A DNA stretch of 39,339 bases from Bacillus altitudinis 41KF2b. Its GTDB lineage: Bacteria > Bacillota > Bacilli > Bacillales > Bacillaceae. Shown piece after piece: positions 7,607 to 15,436 of this stretch. The notes beneath the pieces were generated by a model. That model was not told the DNA's origin. It did no database searches and saw only the letters and a list, made by a program, of their open reading frames with translations. Position numbers and translations under genes: made by a program. The stretch is from assembly GCF_000691145.1 (NCBI RefSeq), contig NZ_ASJC01000018.1, forward strand, positions 1 to 39,339. Direction: 5' to 3'. Position 1 is the stretch's first letter, and each line of letters begins with the position of its first letter.

Positions 7607-7990
7607 TTAAAGAGCAAATTGTGCAATTCCGTCTCCATAAGACCAGTTATCCTGGGTTACTTCGATCAAATTGATAAATAGATCTTCTGTTCTTACGTTG
7701 GCGGATTGGTGCAATTGTTTGCTTAATTCTTTATAAAATTCTTTTTTCATTTCTGTTGGACGGCCAATATTTAAAAATATTTGTACGATCAACAATTCGT
7801 CAGATCGTTCAATTTCTAAACAAGTCGGATGAAAATTGAAGTTTTCTTTCTCGAGTTCCTCTATAATTAAAAAACGATCATCACTAGGAACCTTTAGATG
7901 GTCAACAATGACCTGTCCAATTATGTCTCTTATTTCGTTTTTAGCCTCAAGGGAACGACCTTTGATCATAGATACACGGGTTAAAGGCAT
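7607..7990 (-). CDS. Tautomerase superfamily protein
   Basis: A 127-residue protein of the 4-oxalocrotonate tautomerase superfamily (Tautomerase_2-like, as in B. subtilis YrdN/YusQ). These enzymes use an N-terminal proline as general base in keto-enol or dehalogenase chemistry. The start at 7990 gives Met-Pro-Leu-Thr-Arg, so Met removal exposes Pro1. It is also the ATG best placed after aggag (8 bases); in-frame GTG 7999 and ATG 7996 lie too close. 'SMIKGRSLEAKNEIRDIIGQVIVDHLKVP' is the typical tautomerase first helix and 'VQIFLNIGRPTEMKKEFYKELSKQL' the second beta-alpha unit. It forms an operon with the azoreductase, suggesting joint handling of quinone or aromatic electrophiles. Confidence 0.88.
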   Translation of the reverse strand: MPLTRVSMIKGRSLEAKNEIRDIIGQVIVDHLKVPSDDRFLIIEELEKENFNFHPTCLEIERSDELLIVQIFLNIGRPTEMKKEFYKELSKQLHQSANVRTEDLFINLIEVTQDNWSYGDGIAQFAL

Positions 7991-8113
7991 ATTCATCACT
8001 CCTATTTGTTTGATGGGTACATGATGATGTTACCGCTAGAGAGGAATTTTAAGAATGTAGGTTAGTTCGTGTTTGTTCGTCTGAATAAAAGAAAATTGAA
8101 TCTGGGTGATAAA

Positions 8114-10630
8114 ATGACAAACCATGAAGCTTGGATTGATCAACTCATAAAACAATTAAGGACAAGACCGGCCCGTAATGCCAGTACAAAAATGAGGCAG
8201 ATCGATTTAGCAAGGTTGATCGGTGTAGATACTAGAACTGTACAGTTATGGGAAAACGGTGACCGTATGCCAAGTGTAACGAACTTAAAAAAGCTCATTT
8301 ATACCTTTTTGATAGAAGAAAAGTTTATAGAGGGTCAAGAAAAACAAGAAGCTCAACACCTTTGGGGAGCAGCAAAACGAGCGTTTGAGGCAAATTCTTT
8401 ATCAAACCGCTCCTTTCCTTCATTCGATGATGTTTGGTTTGATCATCTGCTCACTCAGCCTGAGATAAGTGATCTGAACCTGATTGACACGCCAACGGAG
8501 ACTTTACATACAGCTTCATTACAAACTGTGATGGGAAAAAGAATGGACCACTTTATCGGCAGAAACAAGGAAATAGAGGATCTACATCGTTTTCTAGCGA
8601 CGCCTCAATGTGTAACGATTGTAGGTCCTGGAGGAATTGGCAAGACATCTTTAGCGATGAAAACAGCACAAACTCTGTCAAATCTATATGAAGATGGTAT
8701 GTATGTATTGGAGCTCTCCTCACTTCAAGATGCAGCTTTATTCACACATTTCCTTTATTCACAGCTTGAAATAAAAGAAAGATCCAATCAGCCAGAATTA
8801 CAATCAATCCTCGAGTTTATCAGGCATAAGAAACTATTGTTCATTTTTGATAATTGTGAACACCTGATTCAAAAATGTGCGGAACTCATTGATCAGCTTC
8901 TGTCTGCTGCACCAAATATCAGTATTATCGCAACGAGCCAGGAGCCGTTAAATATTCAGGGAGAGCGGGTATATCGGCTTTCTCCATTAACAAAACCAAA
9001 GAAAGATGAAAGCTATCAGATGGAACATCTACTAGAATTTGAAGCGGTTCGTCTTTTTATTGAACGTGCGAAATCCATTGTTCCTGATCTCGTTATCTCT
9101 CAACACAATATACAACTCATCGCTGATATATGTACTAGGCTGGACGGGATACCATTAGCTATTGAATTAGCTGCTTCCCGTCTGAATATTTTGACACTAG
9201 AACAGATCCTAGAGAGGTTAGATCAATTGCTCTCCTTCCTAACACAAGGAAAACGAACGGCAGCCCCGCGTCAACAGACTTTAAAGGCTGCGATTGAATG
9301 GAGTTATCAATTGCTGACACAAGAGGAGCAAAAATTACTTAGAAAAATAAGTGTGTTTGTAGGTAGTTTTACTTTAGAGGCCGTTGAAGAGGTTTGCGGA
9401 TCATCTTCTCTAATAGAGGGAAAGAGTGACGAAGTGTTACATTTGGTTTCTAGCTTAGTGAATAAGTCATTGCTTTCGATTGAACAGTCAATTGACGGTC
9501 GTCGAGTGAGGTACTTTTTATTAGAAGGAATTAAACAATATGCACAAGAGCAGTTCAATGCATTAGAAAGTGAGGAATGTAGAAAAGTCATTCGTTTTCA
9601 ATATGTGACGTACTATCAACAGTTTGTTCTTGAAATGGATAAGAAGTTTAGAACATCAAGCCGAGATATTATTCTAGCATCCATCAGAGATGAATATGCT
9701 CATGTTCTTCATATCCTCACATCCTGCTATGCACAGACTAATGAACAAGAGAAGAGAATAGGTTTGAGTATAATTGGGGCGATGTATTGGTTTTGGGTGC
9801 ATGAAGGCAGCACAGATGAAGGAGCCCTTTGGTTTGAGCGTTTTCTTAGTGTACTGCCAGCAGGTGATGGGCATGATTCATTGCTGGCAAAAGTATATCA
9901 TGGACAAGGCGTCCTGCTCTTTATTTTGGGGCAGGATCATCAGTCACTGATCAGTGCATCTAAAAGTTTAAAAATAGCCCGGAAATATAAAATGTCTTCT
10001 TATATTTCATCTTCTCTGCGCTTAATGACCTATATATCTTTAAAGACTCACTCCTTAGAGACAGCCGAACGTTATATTAAAGAAAGCATAGAGGTAGCTA
10101 CAAGGGCAAAGGATGTATGGAATATAGCTAGTTCTTATAATGCGTATGGTTTGATTCAAATGAAGCAAGGAAATGATGAGCAAGCAGCTAAACTGTTCAA
10201 GAGCAGTATTGAGTACTTTGAAGAAGTAAACGATAAGTGGGAGCTGTCAGCACCATATGAGAACCTAGGTTATCTAGCTTTGAAACAAGGTCATACTAAA
10301 CAATCTATTTTGTATTTTAAAAAGGTCCTGATGCTGGGATTAATGTATCAAGGTGCGTGGATTTTCACTCGTGGATTAATAGGAATCATTCTTTCATTAG
10401 TGGCAAGACAATGCTATCACGAAGCAAGTATCATGATTGGCGTGTTTCAAAAAATAAATAGAGCTTCATTTCAACAGCCTGTGACTGAAGATTATCAACA
10501 GGCACTCATTCTTATCAGACAGAACCATGATCACCATCTGATAGAAGAAGCAGTAAGGTATGGGGAACAGCTTCATAAGGAGGAGCTCATCACATGGTTG
10601 GTTGAATATGAGAATAAGACAAAGGGCTAA
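8114..10630 (+). CDS. HTH-STAND ATPase-TPR transcriptional regulator
   Basis: An 838-residue regulator. Residues about 25-70 form an XRE-like helix-turn-helix ('RQIDLARLIGVDTRTVQLWENGDRMPS'). Residues about 145-370 form a STAND/NB-ARC ATPase: Walker A GPGGIGKT (171-178), Walker B LLFIFDN (241-247), 'ATSQEPL' (sensor-like, 273-279) and GIPLAIE (345-351). A winged-helix-like arm segment follows ('LKAAIEWSYQLLTQEEQKLLRKISVF'). The last 300 residues are helical TPR-type repeats ('AYGLIQMKQGNDEQAAKLFKSSIEYFEE'). This is the AfsR/MalT/GutR-like architecture, in which a ligand bound by the TPRs releases ATP-driven oligomerisation. ATG 8114 is preferred over GTG 8069 because gggtgat (8104-8110) precedes it. 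It is divergent from the tautomerase-azoreductase operon, its likely target. The last codons and stop lie inside a repeat shared with 21.86 kb. Confidence 0.88.
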   Translation: MTNHEAWIDQLIKQLRTRPARNASTKMRQIDLARLIGVDTRTVQLWENGDRMPSVTNLKKLIYTFLIEEKFIEGQEKQEAQHLWGAAKRAFEANSLSNRSFPSFDDVWFDHLLTQPEISDLNLIDTPTETLHTASLQTVMGKRMDHFIGRNKEIEDLHRFLATPQCVTIVGPGGIGKTSLAMKTAQTLSNLYEDGMYVLELSSLQDAALFTHFLYSQLEIKERSNQPELQSILEFIRHKKLLFIFDNCEHLIQKCAELIDQLLSAAPNISIIATSQEPLNIQGERVYRLSPLTKPKKDESYQMEHLLEFEAVRLFIERAKSIVPDLVISQHNIQLIADICTRLDGIPLAIELAASRLNILTLEQILERLDQLLSFLTQGKRTAAPRQQTLKAAIEWSYQLLTQEEQKLLRKISVFVGSFTLEAVEEVCGSSSLIEGKSDEVLHLVSSLVNKSLLSIEQSIDGRRVRYFLLEGIKQYAQEQFNALESEECRKVIRFQYVTYYQQFVLEMDKKFRTSSRDIILASIRDEYAHVLHILTSCYAQTNEQEKRIGLSIIGAMYWFWVHEGSTDEGALWFERFLSVLPAGDGHDSLLAKVYHGQGVLLFILGQDHQSLISASKSLKIARKYKMSSYISSSLRLMTYISLKTHSLETAERYIKESIEVATRAKDVWNIASSYNAYGLIQMKQGNDEQAAKLFKSSIEYFEEVNDKWELSAPYENLGYLALKQGHTKQSILYFKKVLMLGLMYQGAWIFTRGLIGIILSLVARQCYHEASIMIGVFQKINRASFQQPVTEDYQQALILIRQNHDHHLIEEAVRYGEQLHKEELITWLVEYENKTKG

Positions 10631-10665
10631 AATAAAGATCATTTAGCCCTTCATCAAATATCTGA
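10618..10665 (+). repeat. Terminator-bearing repeat, partial copy over the STAND gene stop
   Basis: Bases 10618-10637 are identical to 21857-21876, and similarity continues to about 10665 (21906) with a few changes. Both copies hold a hairpin closed by AAGGGCTAAA and TTTAGCCCTT. The stop codon of the STAND gene (10628-10630) lies inside the copy. A further hairpin with a T run (about 10664-10691) follows. Together they terminate the STAND gene. Confidence 0.75.
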
Positions 10666-10708
10666 AAAGGTCATTGTCTAAGGCCTTTTTTGTATGCTAT
10701 TTCATGTT

Positions 10709-11416
10709 TTACTGTGGCTGGGCAATGTCAACTAGGCACTCCACAAACTCTTTCTTTCGCGAGTAGAAAGGAAAATGATCAGCATCAAGGGTATAAATAC
10801 GTTCAAAAGATCTAGTGGCATACATCTGTCTTTGCAAGTCAATCGGAATGGAGCGGTCTTTTGTTGTTTCAATATAGACGCTAGGCACATGTCCAAAGCG
10901 TATATTTGTTAGAGAGACCTTATCTTCAAAAGGCTGAACAGGCTGTGGGCGTATATTCCTTTTGAACAATCGCAGATCTTCCTCCGAACTTTCGTTGAGC
11001 ATATTCTCTGCAATGAATTCTTCTATTAATGTAAGGGTCTGATCCTTTTCGTTCAACGCTGCTTTAGGACCACCTGATGCAATATCACTGACGGCTTGTC
11101 CATTCTCTGGGACAAAGGCGCAGACGTATACAAGTTTTTTGATCTTCTCTGGTATTTCCTCTGCTGCTTGTGATATGACCATTCCGCTCATACTGTGTCC
11201 TACTAAAATGACAGGCTGGTCTATTTTTTCAATTGCTGAAACAACTTTTTTTACATAGCTTTTTAGTGATACGTCCTGTGGAGGCGTAACATCTTCGCCG
11301 CTGCCAGGTAAATCAATAGCAACTACTTTATGACCTTTTTGTTGAAGAGCAGGTGTTATTTGGTCCCAGCACCAGCCACCTTGAAATGCACCATGAACGA
11401 ATAGGAATGTATTCAA
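10709..11416 (-). CDS. Alpha/beta hydrolase (esterase, methylesterase-like)
   Basis: A 235-residue cytoplasmic alpha/beta hydrolase of the EstC/methylesterase/hydroxynitrile-lyase-like group. 'FLFVHGAFQGGWCWDQITPALQQKGHKVVAIDLPGSGED' is the oxyanion-hole strand. The nucleophile is Ser in GHSMSG, and the C-terminal His is in 'DADHFPF'. Family members hydrolyse small carboxylic esters. The start is taken as the TTG at 11416 (MNTFLFVHG), because gaggtgat lies 6 bases upstream; the GTG at 11425 overlaps that ribosome binding site. It has a strong promoter covered by a 19-bp palindrome and is divergent from a TetR gene. Confidence 0.87.
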   Translation of the reverse strand: MNTFLFVHGAFQGGWCWDQITPALQQKGHKVVAIDLPGSGEDVTPPQDVSLKSYVKKVVSAIEKIDQPVILVGHSMSGMVISQAAEEIPEKIKKLVYVCAFVPENGQAVSDIASGGPKAALNEKDQTLTLIEEFIAENMLNESSEEDLRLFKRNIRPQPVQPFEDKVSLTNIRFGHVPSVYIETTKDRSIPIDLQRQMYATRSFERIYTLDADHFPFYSRKKEFVECLVDIAQPQ

Positions 11417-11438
11417 TAAGATCACCTCAATTGTTTGA

Positions 11439-11474
11439 TGTAACTATTATAGTTACACTTAGAGATCCAGTCAA
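11439..11474 (-). promoter_or_regulatory. Hydrolase promoter covered by a 19-bp palindrome
   Basis: On the minus strand: -35 TTGACT (11474-11469), 17-bp spacer, perfect -10 TATAAT (11451-11446). The -10 is embedded in the perfect dyad TGTAACTATTATAGTTACA (11439-11457), so a bound repressor would block the promoter. The half-site GTAACT resembles operators of HxlR/MarR-type thiol regulators rather than the GGACA-type sites of the adjacent TetR gene. This suggests a regulator encoded elsewhere. Confidence 0.75.
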
Positions 11475-11498
11475 ATGATATCGATTAAAAAATAATGA

Positions 11499-11546
11499 TT
11501 GACAAAGCGGACAGTTGTCCGTAAGATAATACCGGTACAATTGTCC
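11499..11546 (+). promoter_or_regulatory. tetR-efflux promoter with two operators
   Basis: A consensus -35 TTGACA (11499-11504), 17-bp spacer and -10 TAAGAT (11522-11527) drive the TetR-MFS unit. The whole spacer carries the perfect dyad CGGACAGTTGTCCG (11508-11521). A second, looser copy, GGTACAATTGTCC (11534-11546), lies 26 bp downstream at the start of the transcript. This is the normal placement for TetR-family autorepression. Confidence 0.82.
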
Positions 11547-11622
11547 TAATGAAAATGAAAGAAATTTGATTTACACATAGAGATATATGCAAGGTGGATG
11601 AAGGTAAAGAAGGTGAAGCATC

Positions 11623-12195
11623 ATGGAAAAGGATATTGGAAAGGAAATTGAAGAGGTCGCTTTTTCTTTGTTTCAAGAGTTTGGTGTAGAGAATGTCAGT
11701 ATGCATAAAATTGCTAAAACAGCTGGTGTTGGACAGGGTACTCTTTACCGCCGATATGCCAATAAAAGTGATTTATGCCTTTCGATCCTTGGAGAAAAAT
11801 TTGAACAACTGATCCCTGCGCTGCATCTTTACTTAAGGAAAATCAGTGATCAGCCGGTTCGTGAGCGTTTACGATATGTTCTTGAAGAAATTCATCTCAT
11901 CGTCGGTCATCATTTAGATTGGATTCGCATGCTCACAATCTCTGGGAACTTAGAGCAGACAAGTAAAGTATATGATTGTCATTACAGTCAATCACTCAAA
12001 CAAATCATTCGTGATTTGCTCGAGGAAGCGAAAGTAAAAGGAGAAGCGAACATACAAGACATTGAGTTGACGACATTATGTATGTCCTCTCCAATGACGC
12101 CTGAACTCATGTTTTATATTCATGAATCCGGCTACTCAATTGAAAAAATTGCACAATTCGCTGCGGAAAGACAGGTTTTGTCTGTCTTTTCCTAG
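11623..12195 (+). CDS. TetR/AcrR-family repressor
   Basis: A 190-residue TetR-family regulator. The N-terminal helix-turn-helix is 'VAFSLFQEFGVENVSMHKIAKTAGVGQGTLYRRYANKSDLCLSILGEKF', with the typical G-x-G-T-L-Y-R-R-Y recognition helix. The C-terminal 130 residues are the variable ligand-binding and dimer domain. It lies 79 bases before an EmrB/QacA-type efflux pump, in the same direction and probably in the same transcript, and downstream of two GGACA-type operators. The simplest reading is a local drug-responsive repressor of itself and the pump. A ribosome binding site (aaggtgaa) lies before the ATG. Confidence 0.9.
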   Translation: MEKDIGKEIEEVAFSLFQEFGVENVSMHKIAKTAGVGQGTLYRRYANKSDLCLSILGEKFEQLIPALHLYLRKISDQPVRERLRYVLEEIHLIVGHHLDWIRMLTISGNLEQTSKVYDCHYSQSLKQIIRDLLEEAKVKGEANIQDIELTTLCMSSPMTPELMFYIHESGYSIEKIAQFAAERQVLSVFS

Positions 12196-12274
12196 ACATT
12201 GAAGTGGCTCATTTCTGTCCAGCCTAACTACTTATGGTTTATCAAAATTGAAAAAGAAAAGGAGCCAACTTAAT

Positions 12275-13714
12275 ATGAACAAACAGCAAACAGCAGCTTC
12301 CGACATTCGAACGCTGCCCATTATTATTTCATTTATCACAGCTGGATTTATTGGACTGTTTAGTGAAACGGCACTCAACATGGCGCTGAGAAGTTTAACA
12401 TTAGATTTTGGTATTGAAGCAACGACTGCTCAGTGGCTTACAACCGGCTATTTATTAACACTAGGGATTCTTGTTCCAATTTCAGGCCTCATTCTTCAAT
12501 GGTTTACAACAAGACAGCTTTTCATCACCTCACTGGTCTTTTCGATCATCGGTACATTTATTGCGGCCGTTGCACCTGTCTTCAGTATTTTAATGGTGGC
12601 ACGTGTGGTGCAGGCAGTAGGAACAGCCTTGCTTCTTCCATTGATGTTTAATACGATTTTGGTCATCATTCCACCTCATAAAAGAGGTAGATCAATGGGG
12701 ATTATCGGTCTTGTCATTATGTTTGCCCCAGCAGTGGGTCCAACGGTCTCTGGTCTCATTCTTAAATCGTTAACGTGGCATTGGATTTTTTGGATTTCGC
12801 TTCCGTTATTGGTTGCTGCACTCGTATTTGGGTATATTTTTATGCAAAATATTACGGAACCCACAAGACCGAAAATCGATATTTTATCGATTGTGCTATC
12901 AACCATCGGTTTCGGTGGAATTGTGTATGGCTTTAGCAGTGCTGGTGAAGGCGGCGGCTGGAGCAGTATGCATGTGATTGTGGCGATTGTTGTAGGTGTC
13001 ATTGGCATTCTTGTGTTCTCCCTAAGACAGTTAAACATGAAAGAACCGATGTTGAATTTAAGCCCATTTAAATATCCAATGTTTGTGATCGGGTTACTTC
13101 TGATTTTAGTGTGTATGATGGTGATGCTGTCTGCTATGATGATTTTGCCATTATATCTGCAAACGTCCTTGGCACTGTCTACATTTACAGCCGGTTTAAT
13201 GCTATTGCCAGGTGGAATTATCAATGGACTGCTATCGCCAATCATGGGTGGGCTTTTTGATAAATTTGGGCCGAAATGGCTTGTCATCCCAGGTCTTGTC
13301 ATCGTTGCAGCGACCATGTTTGGCTTCACGAACTTAAGTATGAATACGTCAATCGGTTATATCGTGACGCTTCATATTACGTTAATGGTTGGGATTGCGA
13401 TGATCATGATGCCTGCCCAAACAAACGGTTTGAATCAGCTGCCGCCAGAGCTATATCCGCACGGTACAGCGATTATGAATACATTGCAGCAAGTGTCAGG
13501 AGCGATTGGGACTGCGGTTGGTATCTCGATCCTTTCATCAGGAACTCGCAGTTTTATGCAAAATGTGGCTGATCCCGCAAATCCAGTCAATCGGCTGCTC
13601 GCCTTTACAAATGGCGTCCAGCATGCCTTTATCTTTGCTGTCATCATGACAGTGATTGGCTTGGTAATTGCTTTCTTTATTAAACGAGTGAAAGTCGAAC
13701 AACAAGTATCATAA
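12275..13714 (+). CDS. MFS drug exporter, DHA2 (EmrB/QacA) family
   Basis: A 479-residue proton-driven multidrug exporter with about 14 transmembrane helices. The DHA2 signatures are 'LNMALRSLTLDFGIEATTAQWLTTGYLLTLGILVPISG' (motif D1), 'RVVQAVGTALLLPLMFNTI' and 'GLVIMFAPAVGPTVSGLI' (antiporter motif C). The closest types I recall are LmrB/YhcA of Bacillus, which export lincomycin and other drugs. ATG 12275 is chosen because aaaaggag (12257-12264) precedes it; an in-frame TTG at 12248 has no site. It is co-oriented with the TetR gene and ends at a strong terminator. The real substrate cannot be read from the sequence. Confidence 0.92.
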   Translation: MNKQQTAASDIRTLPIIISFITAGFIGLFSETALNMALRSLTLDFGIEATTAQWLTTGYLLTLGILVPISGLILQWFTTRQLFITSLVFSIIGTFIAAVAPVFSILMVARVVQAVGTALLLPLMFNTILVIIPPHKRGRSMGIIGLVIMFAPAVGPTVSGLILKSLTWHWIFWISLPLLVAALVFGYIFMQNITEPTRPKIDILSIVLSTIGFGGIVYGFSSAGEGGGWSSMHVIVAIVVGVIGILVFSLRQLNMKEPMLNLSPFKYPMFVIGLLLILVCMMVMLSAMMILPLYLQTSLALSTFTAGLMLLPGGIINGLLSPIMGGLFDKFGPKWLVIPGLVIVAATMFGFTNLSMNTSIGYIVTLHITLMVGIAMIMMPAQTNGLNQLPPELYPHGTAIMNTLQQVSGAIGTAVGISILSSGTRSFMQNVADPANPVNRLLAFTNGVQHAFIFAVIMTVIGLVIAFFIKRVKVEQQVS

Positions 13715-13720
13715 TATATG

Positions 13721-13757
13721 AAAAGCACTGAGGACTTAGCGCCGCAGTGCTTTTTTT
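13721..13757 (+). terminator. Terminator of the TetR-DHA2 pump unit
   Basis: AAAAGCACTG (13721-13730) pairs with CAGTGCTTTT (from 13745) and is followed by T residues. Confidence 0.88.
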
Positions 13758-13903
13758 ATTTATTCATAGGGGGAATGTTTGTTTCAAAGGAGCTGAAAAT
13801 GGGGAGATAGATAAAAAGCAACGACTCTCTGACGACATTGAAGGAAAAGGCGAAATTCGTAACGAATGGATAGAGATAAAAGAATAAGATAGGAGCTGAG
13901 ATC

Positions 13904-14797
13904 ATGAACTTAGACGAACAAATCAAAATGGCTGAGTCATTACGTCAACCAGCTGAAGATTCATTAGCTGGTCAATCAGAACTAAAGCCAGTCCACCCTC
14001 CTGAAGTGAACAAAATGGAATATGATATCCCAACGGGTGCTGGTGAAACAAAGGTGTGGGTATTTAAACCTGTGAAAACATTGAAACAACCCCTACCTGT
14101 TTTCGTGAATTTGCATGGGGGCGGTTTTATCCTTGGAAGTGCTGAAATGGATAATCATTGGTGTCCGGTCATAGCAGATCGTGCGGAGTGTATCGTCGTC
14201 AATGTGGAGTATCAGCTGGCACCGGAGCACCCTTTCCCGGCCGCTCTTCATGAATGCTACGATGTGATGAAATGGTTATATGAACATCCTGATGAACTAC
14301 AAATAGACCCAAATCGATTAGCCATTGGTGGACATAGTGCAGGTGGGAATTTGGCAACAGCGGTTTGTTTGCTTGATATCCAAAAAGGGAACAAACTTCC
14401 GATTGTCTATCAAGTGCTTGATTATCCGCCGCTTGATTTGGCTACTGATCCAGCACAAAAGCCAGCGTTTGAAGAAGCAATTCCAGTGGAAATGGCGAGA
14501 CTGTTTAATGCCTTCTACCTGCAAGGTCAAGATCCGCACAATCCGCTCGTTTCTCCAGTCTTTGCAGAGAGAGAAGTGTTAGCACAAATGCCCCCAGCTC
14601 TTGTTATCACAGCTGAGAAGGATTCACTAGCTGAAGAAGCTGAGCATTATGCGGACAGGTTAAAAGAAGCAGGGGTAGATGTCACATACAAACAATTTAA
14701 AGGAGTTCCTCATGCGTTCACTCATGCCGGAGATTTAAAGATAGCTGAAGAGGCTTGGCATTTGATGAGCGATCAGCTTAAGAAGGCGTTTGAATAA
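13904..14797 (+). CDS. Alpha/beta hydrolase, HSL-type carboxylesterase
   Basis: A 297-residue esterase of the hormone-sensitive-lipase (bacterial family IV) group, acting on short-chain acyl esters. The oxyanion motif HGGGF is at about residues 72-76, the nucleophile Ser is in GHSAGG, the acid is Asp in 'ITAEKDSLAEE' and the His is in 'GVPHAFTH'. The protein is cytoplasmic, with no signal peptide. A ribosome binding site (aggagctg) lies 5-6 bases before the ATG. The gene stands alone between two terminators. In-frame sequence upstream (13811-13873) is broken by several stops and was not counted as coding. Confidence 0.93.
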   Translation: MNLDEQIKMAESLRQPAEDSLAGQSELKPVHPPEVNKMEYDIPTGAGETKVWVFKPVKTLKQPLPVFVNLHGGGFILGSAEMDNHWCPVIADRAECIVVNVEYQLAPEHPFPAALHECYDVMKWLYEHPDELQIDPNRLAIGGHSAGGNLATAVCLLDIQKGNKLPIVYQVLDYPPLDLATDPAQKPAFEEAIPVEMARLFNAFYLQGQDPHNPLVSPVFAEREVLAQMPPALVITAEKDSLAEEAEHYADRLKEAGVDVTYKQFKGVPHAFTHAGDLKIAEEAWHLMSDQLKKAFE

Positions 14798-14816
14798 GAA
14801 ATATTCGGATATCAGT

Positions 14817-14850
14817 AAAAAGCACAGACCTTTATTTCTGTGCTTTTTTT
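14817..14850 (+). terminator. Esterase terminator
   Basis: AGCACAGA (14821-14828) pairs with TCTGTGCT (14837-14844), preceded by A residues and followed by TTTTTT. Confidence 0.9.
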
Positions 14851-14947
14851 GTGTTCTTGCTGACGTCTTGAAAAGAAGTATAGATACAACAATCGCAGCT
14901 GTCGATATAATAGAAAGATAGAAGACATCTAAAAAGGAGCTAATAGA

Positions 14948-15325
14948 ATGAAAAAAGAGACACTACAGGCATTTTGTCTTTCTTTACAAGGAGCAACCCA
15001 CGACTATCAACCTGAGTGGCAGGCAGATCGTTATCATATAGGTGGAAAGATGTTCGCCATGATGGGGGGAGATGTCGATCGCAAGCCAGTCATCACTTTA
15101 AAATGTGATCCGCAACGTGCTGAAGAATTAAGAGAAATGCATGAAGGAATTATTCCCGGCTATTACATGAATAAGACGCATTGGAATTCTATTTATCTTG
15201 ATGCAGATATTCCATCTTCATTTGTCGAAGAGCTAATTGAACATTCCTATCAACTGGTTTTTCACAAATTAACAAAAAAAGCTCAGCAGGCTACCCTCCA
15301 ACATGATTCAAAAGAAACCGATTAA
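14948..15325 (+). CDS. MmcQ/YjbR family protein
   Basis: A 125-residue protein of the MmcQ/YjbR family, which has a CyaY-like or double-wing DNA-binding fold of uncertain role. Key segments are 'GATHDYQPEWQADRYHIGGKMFAMMGG', 'ITLKCDPQRAEELREMHEGIIPGYYMNKTHWNSIYLD' and 'LIEHSYQLVFHKLTKKAQ', which closely follow the family pattern (P-x-Y-x-x-K-x-H-W). A ribosome binding site (aaaaggagc) lies before the ATG. It is a single gene between the esterase and the SDR; no partner is obvious. Confidence 0.9.
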   Translation: MKKETLQAFCLSLQGATHDYQPEWQADRYHIGGKMFAMMGGDVDRKPVITLKCDPQRAEELREMHEGIIPGYYMNKTHWNSIYLDADIPSSFVEELIEHSYQLVFHKLTKKAQQATLQHDSKETD

Positions 15326-15436
15326 ATGCTGAACGTTCAGTTGTTCATGACTCTTTGAATCTCTTCAAAATTGACTAAGGTCACATGCTCTCGCTATACT
15401 TTAAACAGCTAGAAGATACGAATAGGGGGATATACA

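Noticed and set aside
8114..10630. STAND protein as an anti-phage (Avs-like) defence gene
   Set aside because: The N-terminus is a DNA-binding helix-turn-helix, not a nuclease or other effector, and the gene is divergent from a metabolic operon. A transcriptional regulator is the simpler reading.
13799..13873. Three-codon ORF (ATG-GGG-AGA-TAG) with aaaggag, followed in the same frame by about 20 readable codons before the esterase
   Set aside because: The frame is broken by three further stops before the esterase ATG, the esterase has its own good ribosome binding site and complete family length, and another frame reads equally well. There is no support for a pseudogene or leader.
15329..15340. 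Palindrome CTGAACGTTCAG as a possible LexA box
   Set aside because: The Bacillus LexA site needs GAAC and GTTC separated by four bases. Here they abut, and the flanking genes are not SOS-type.
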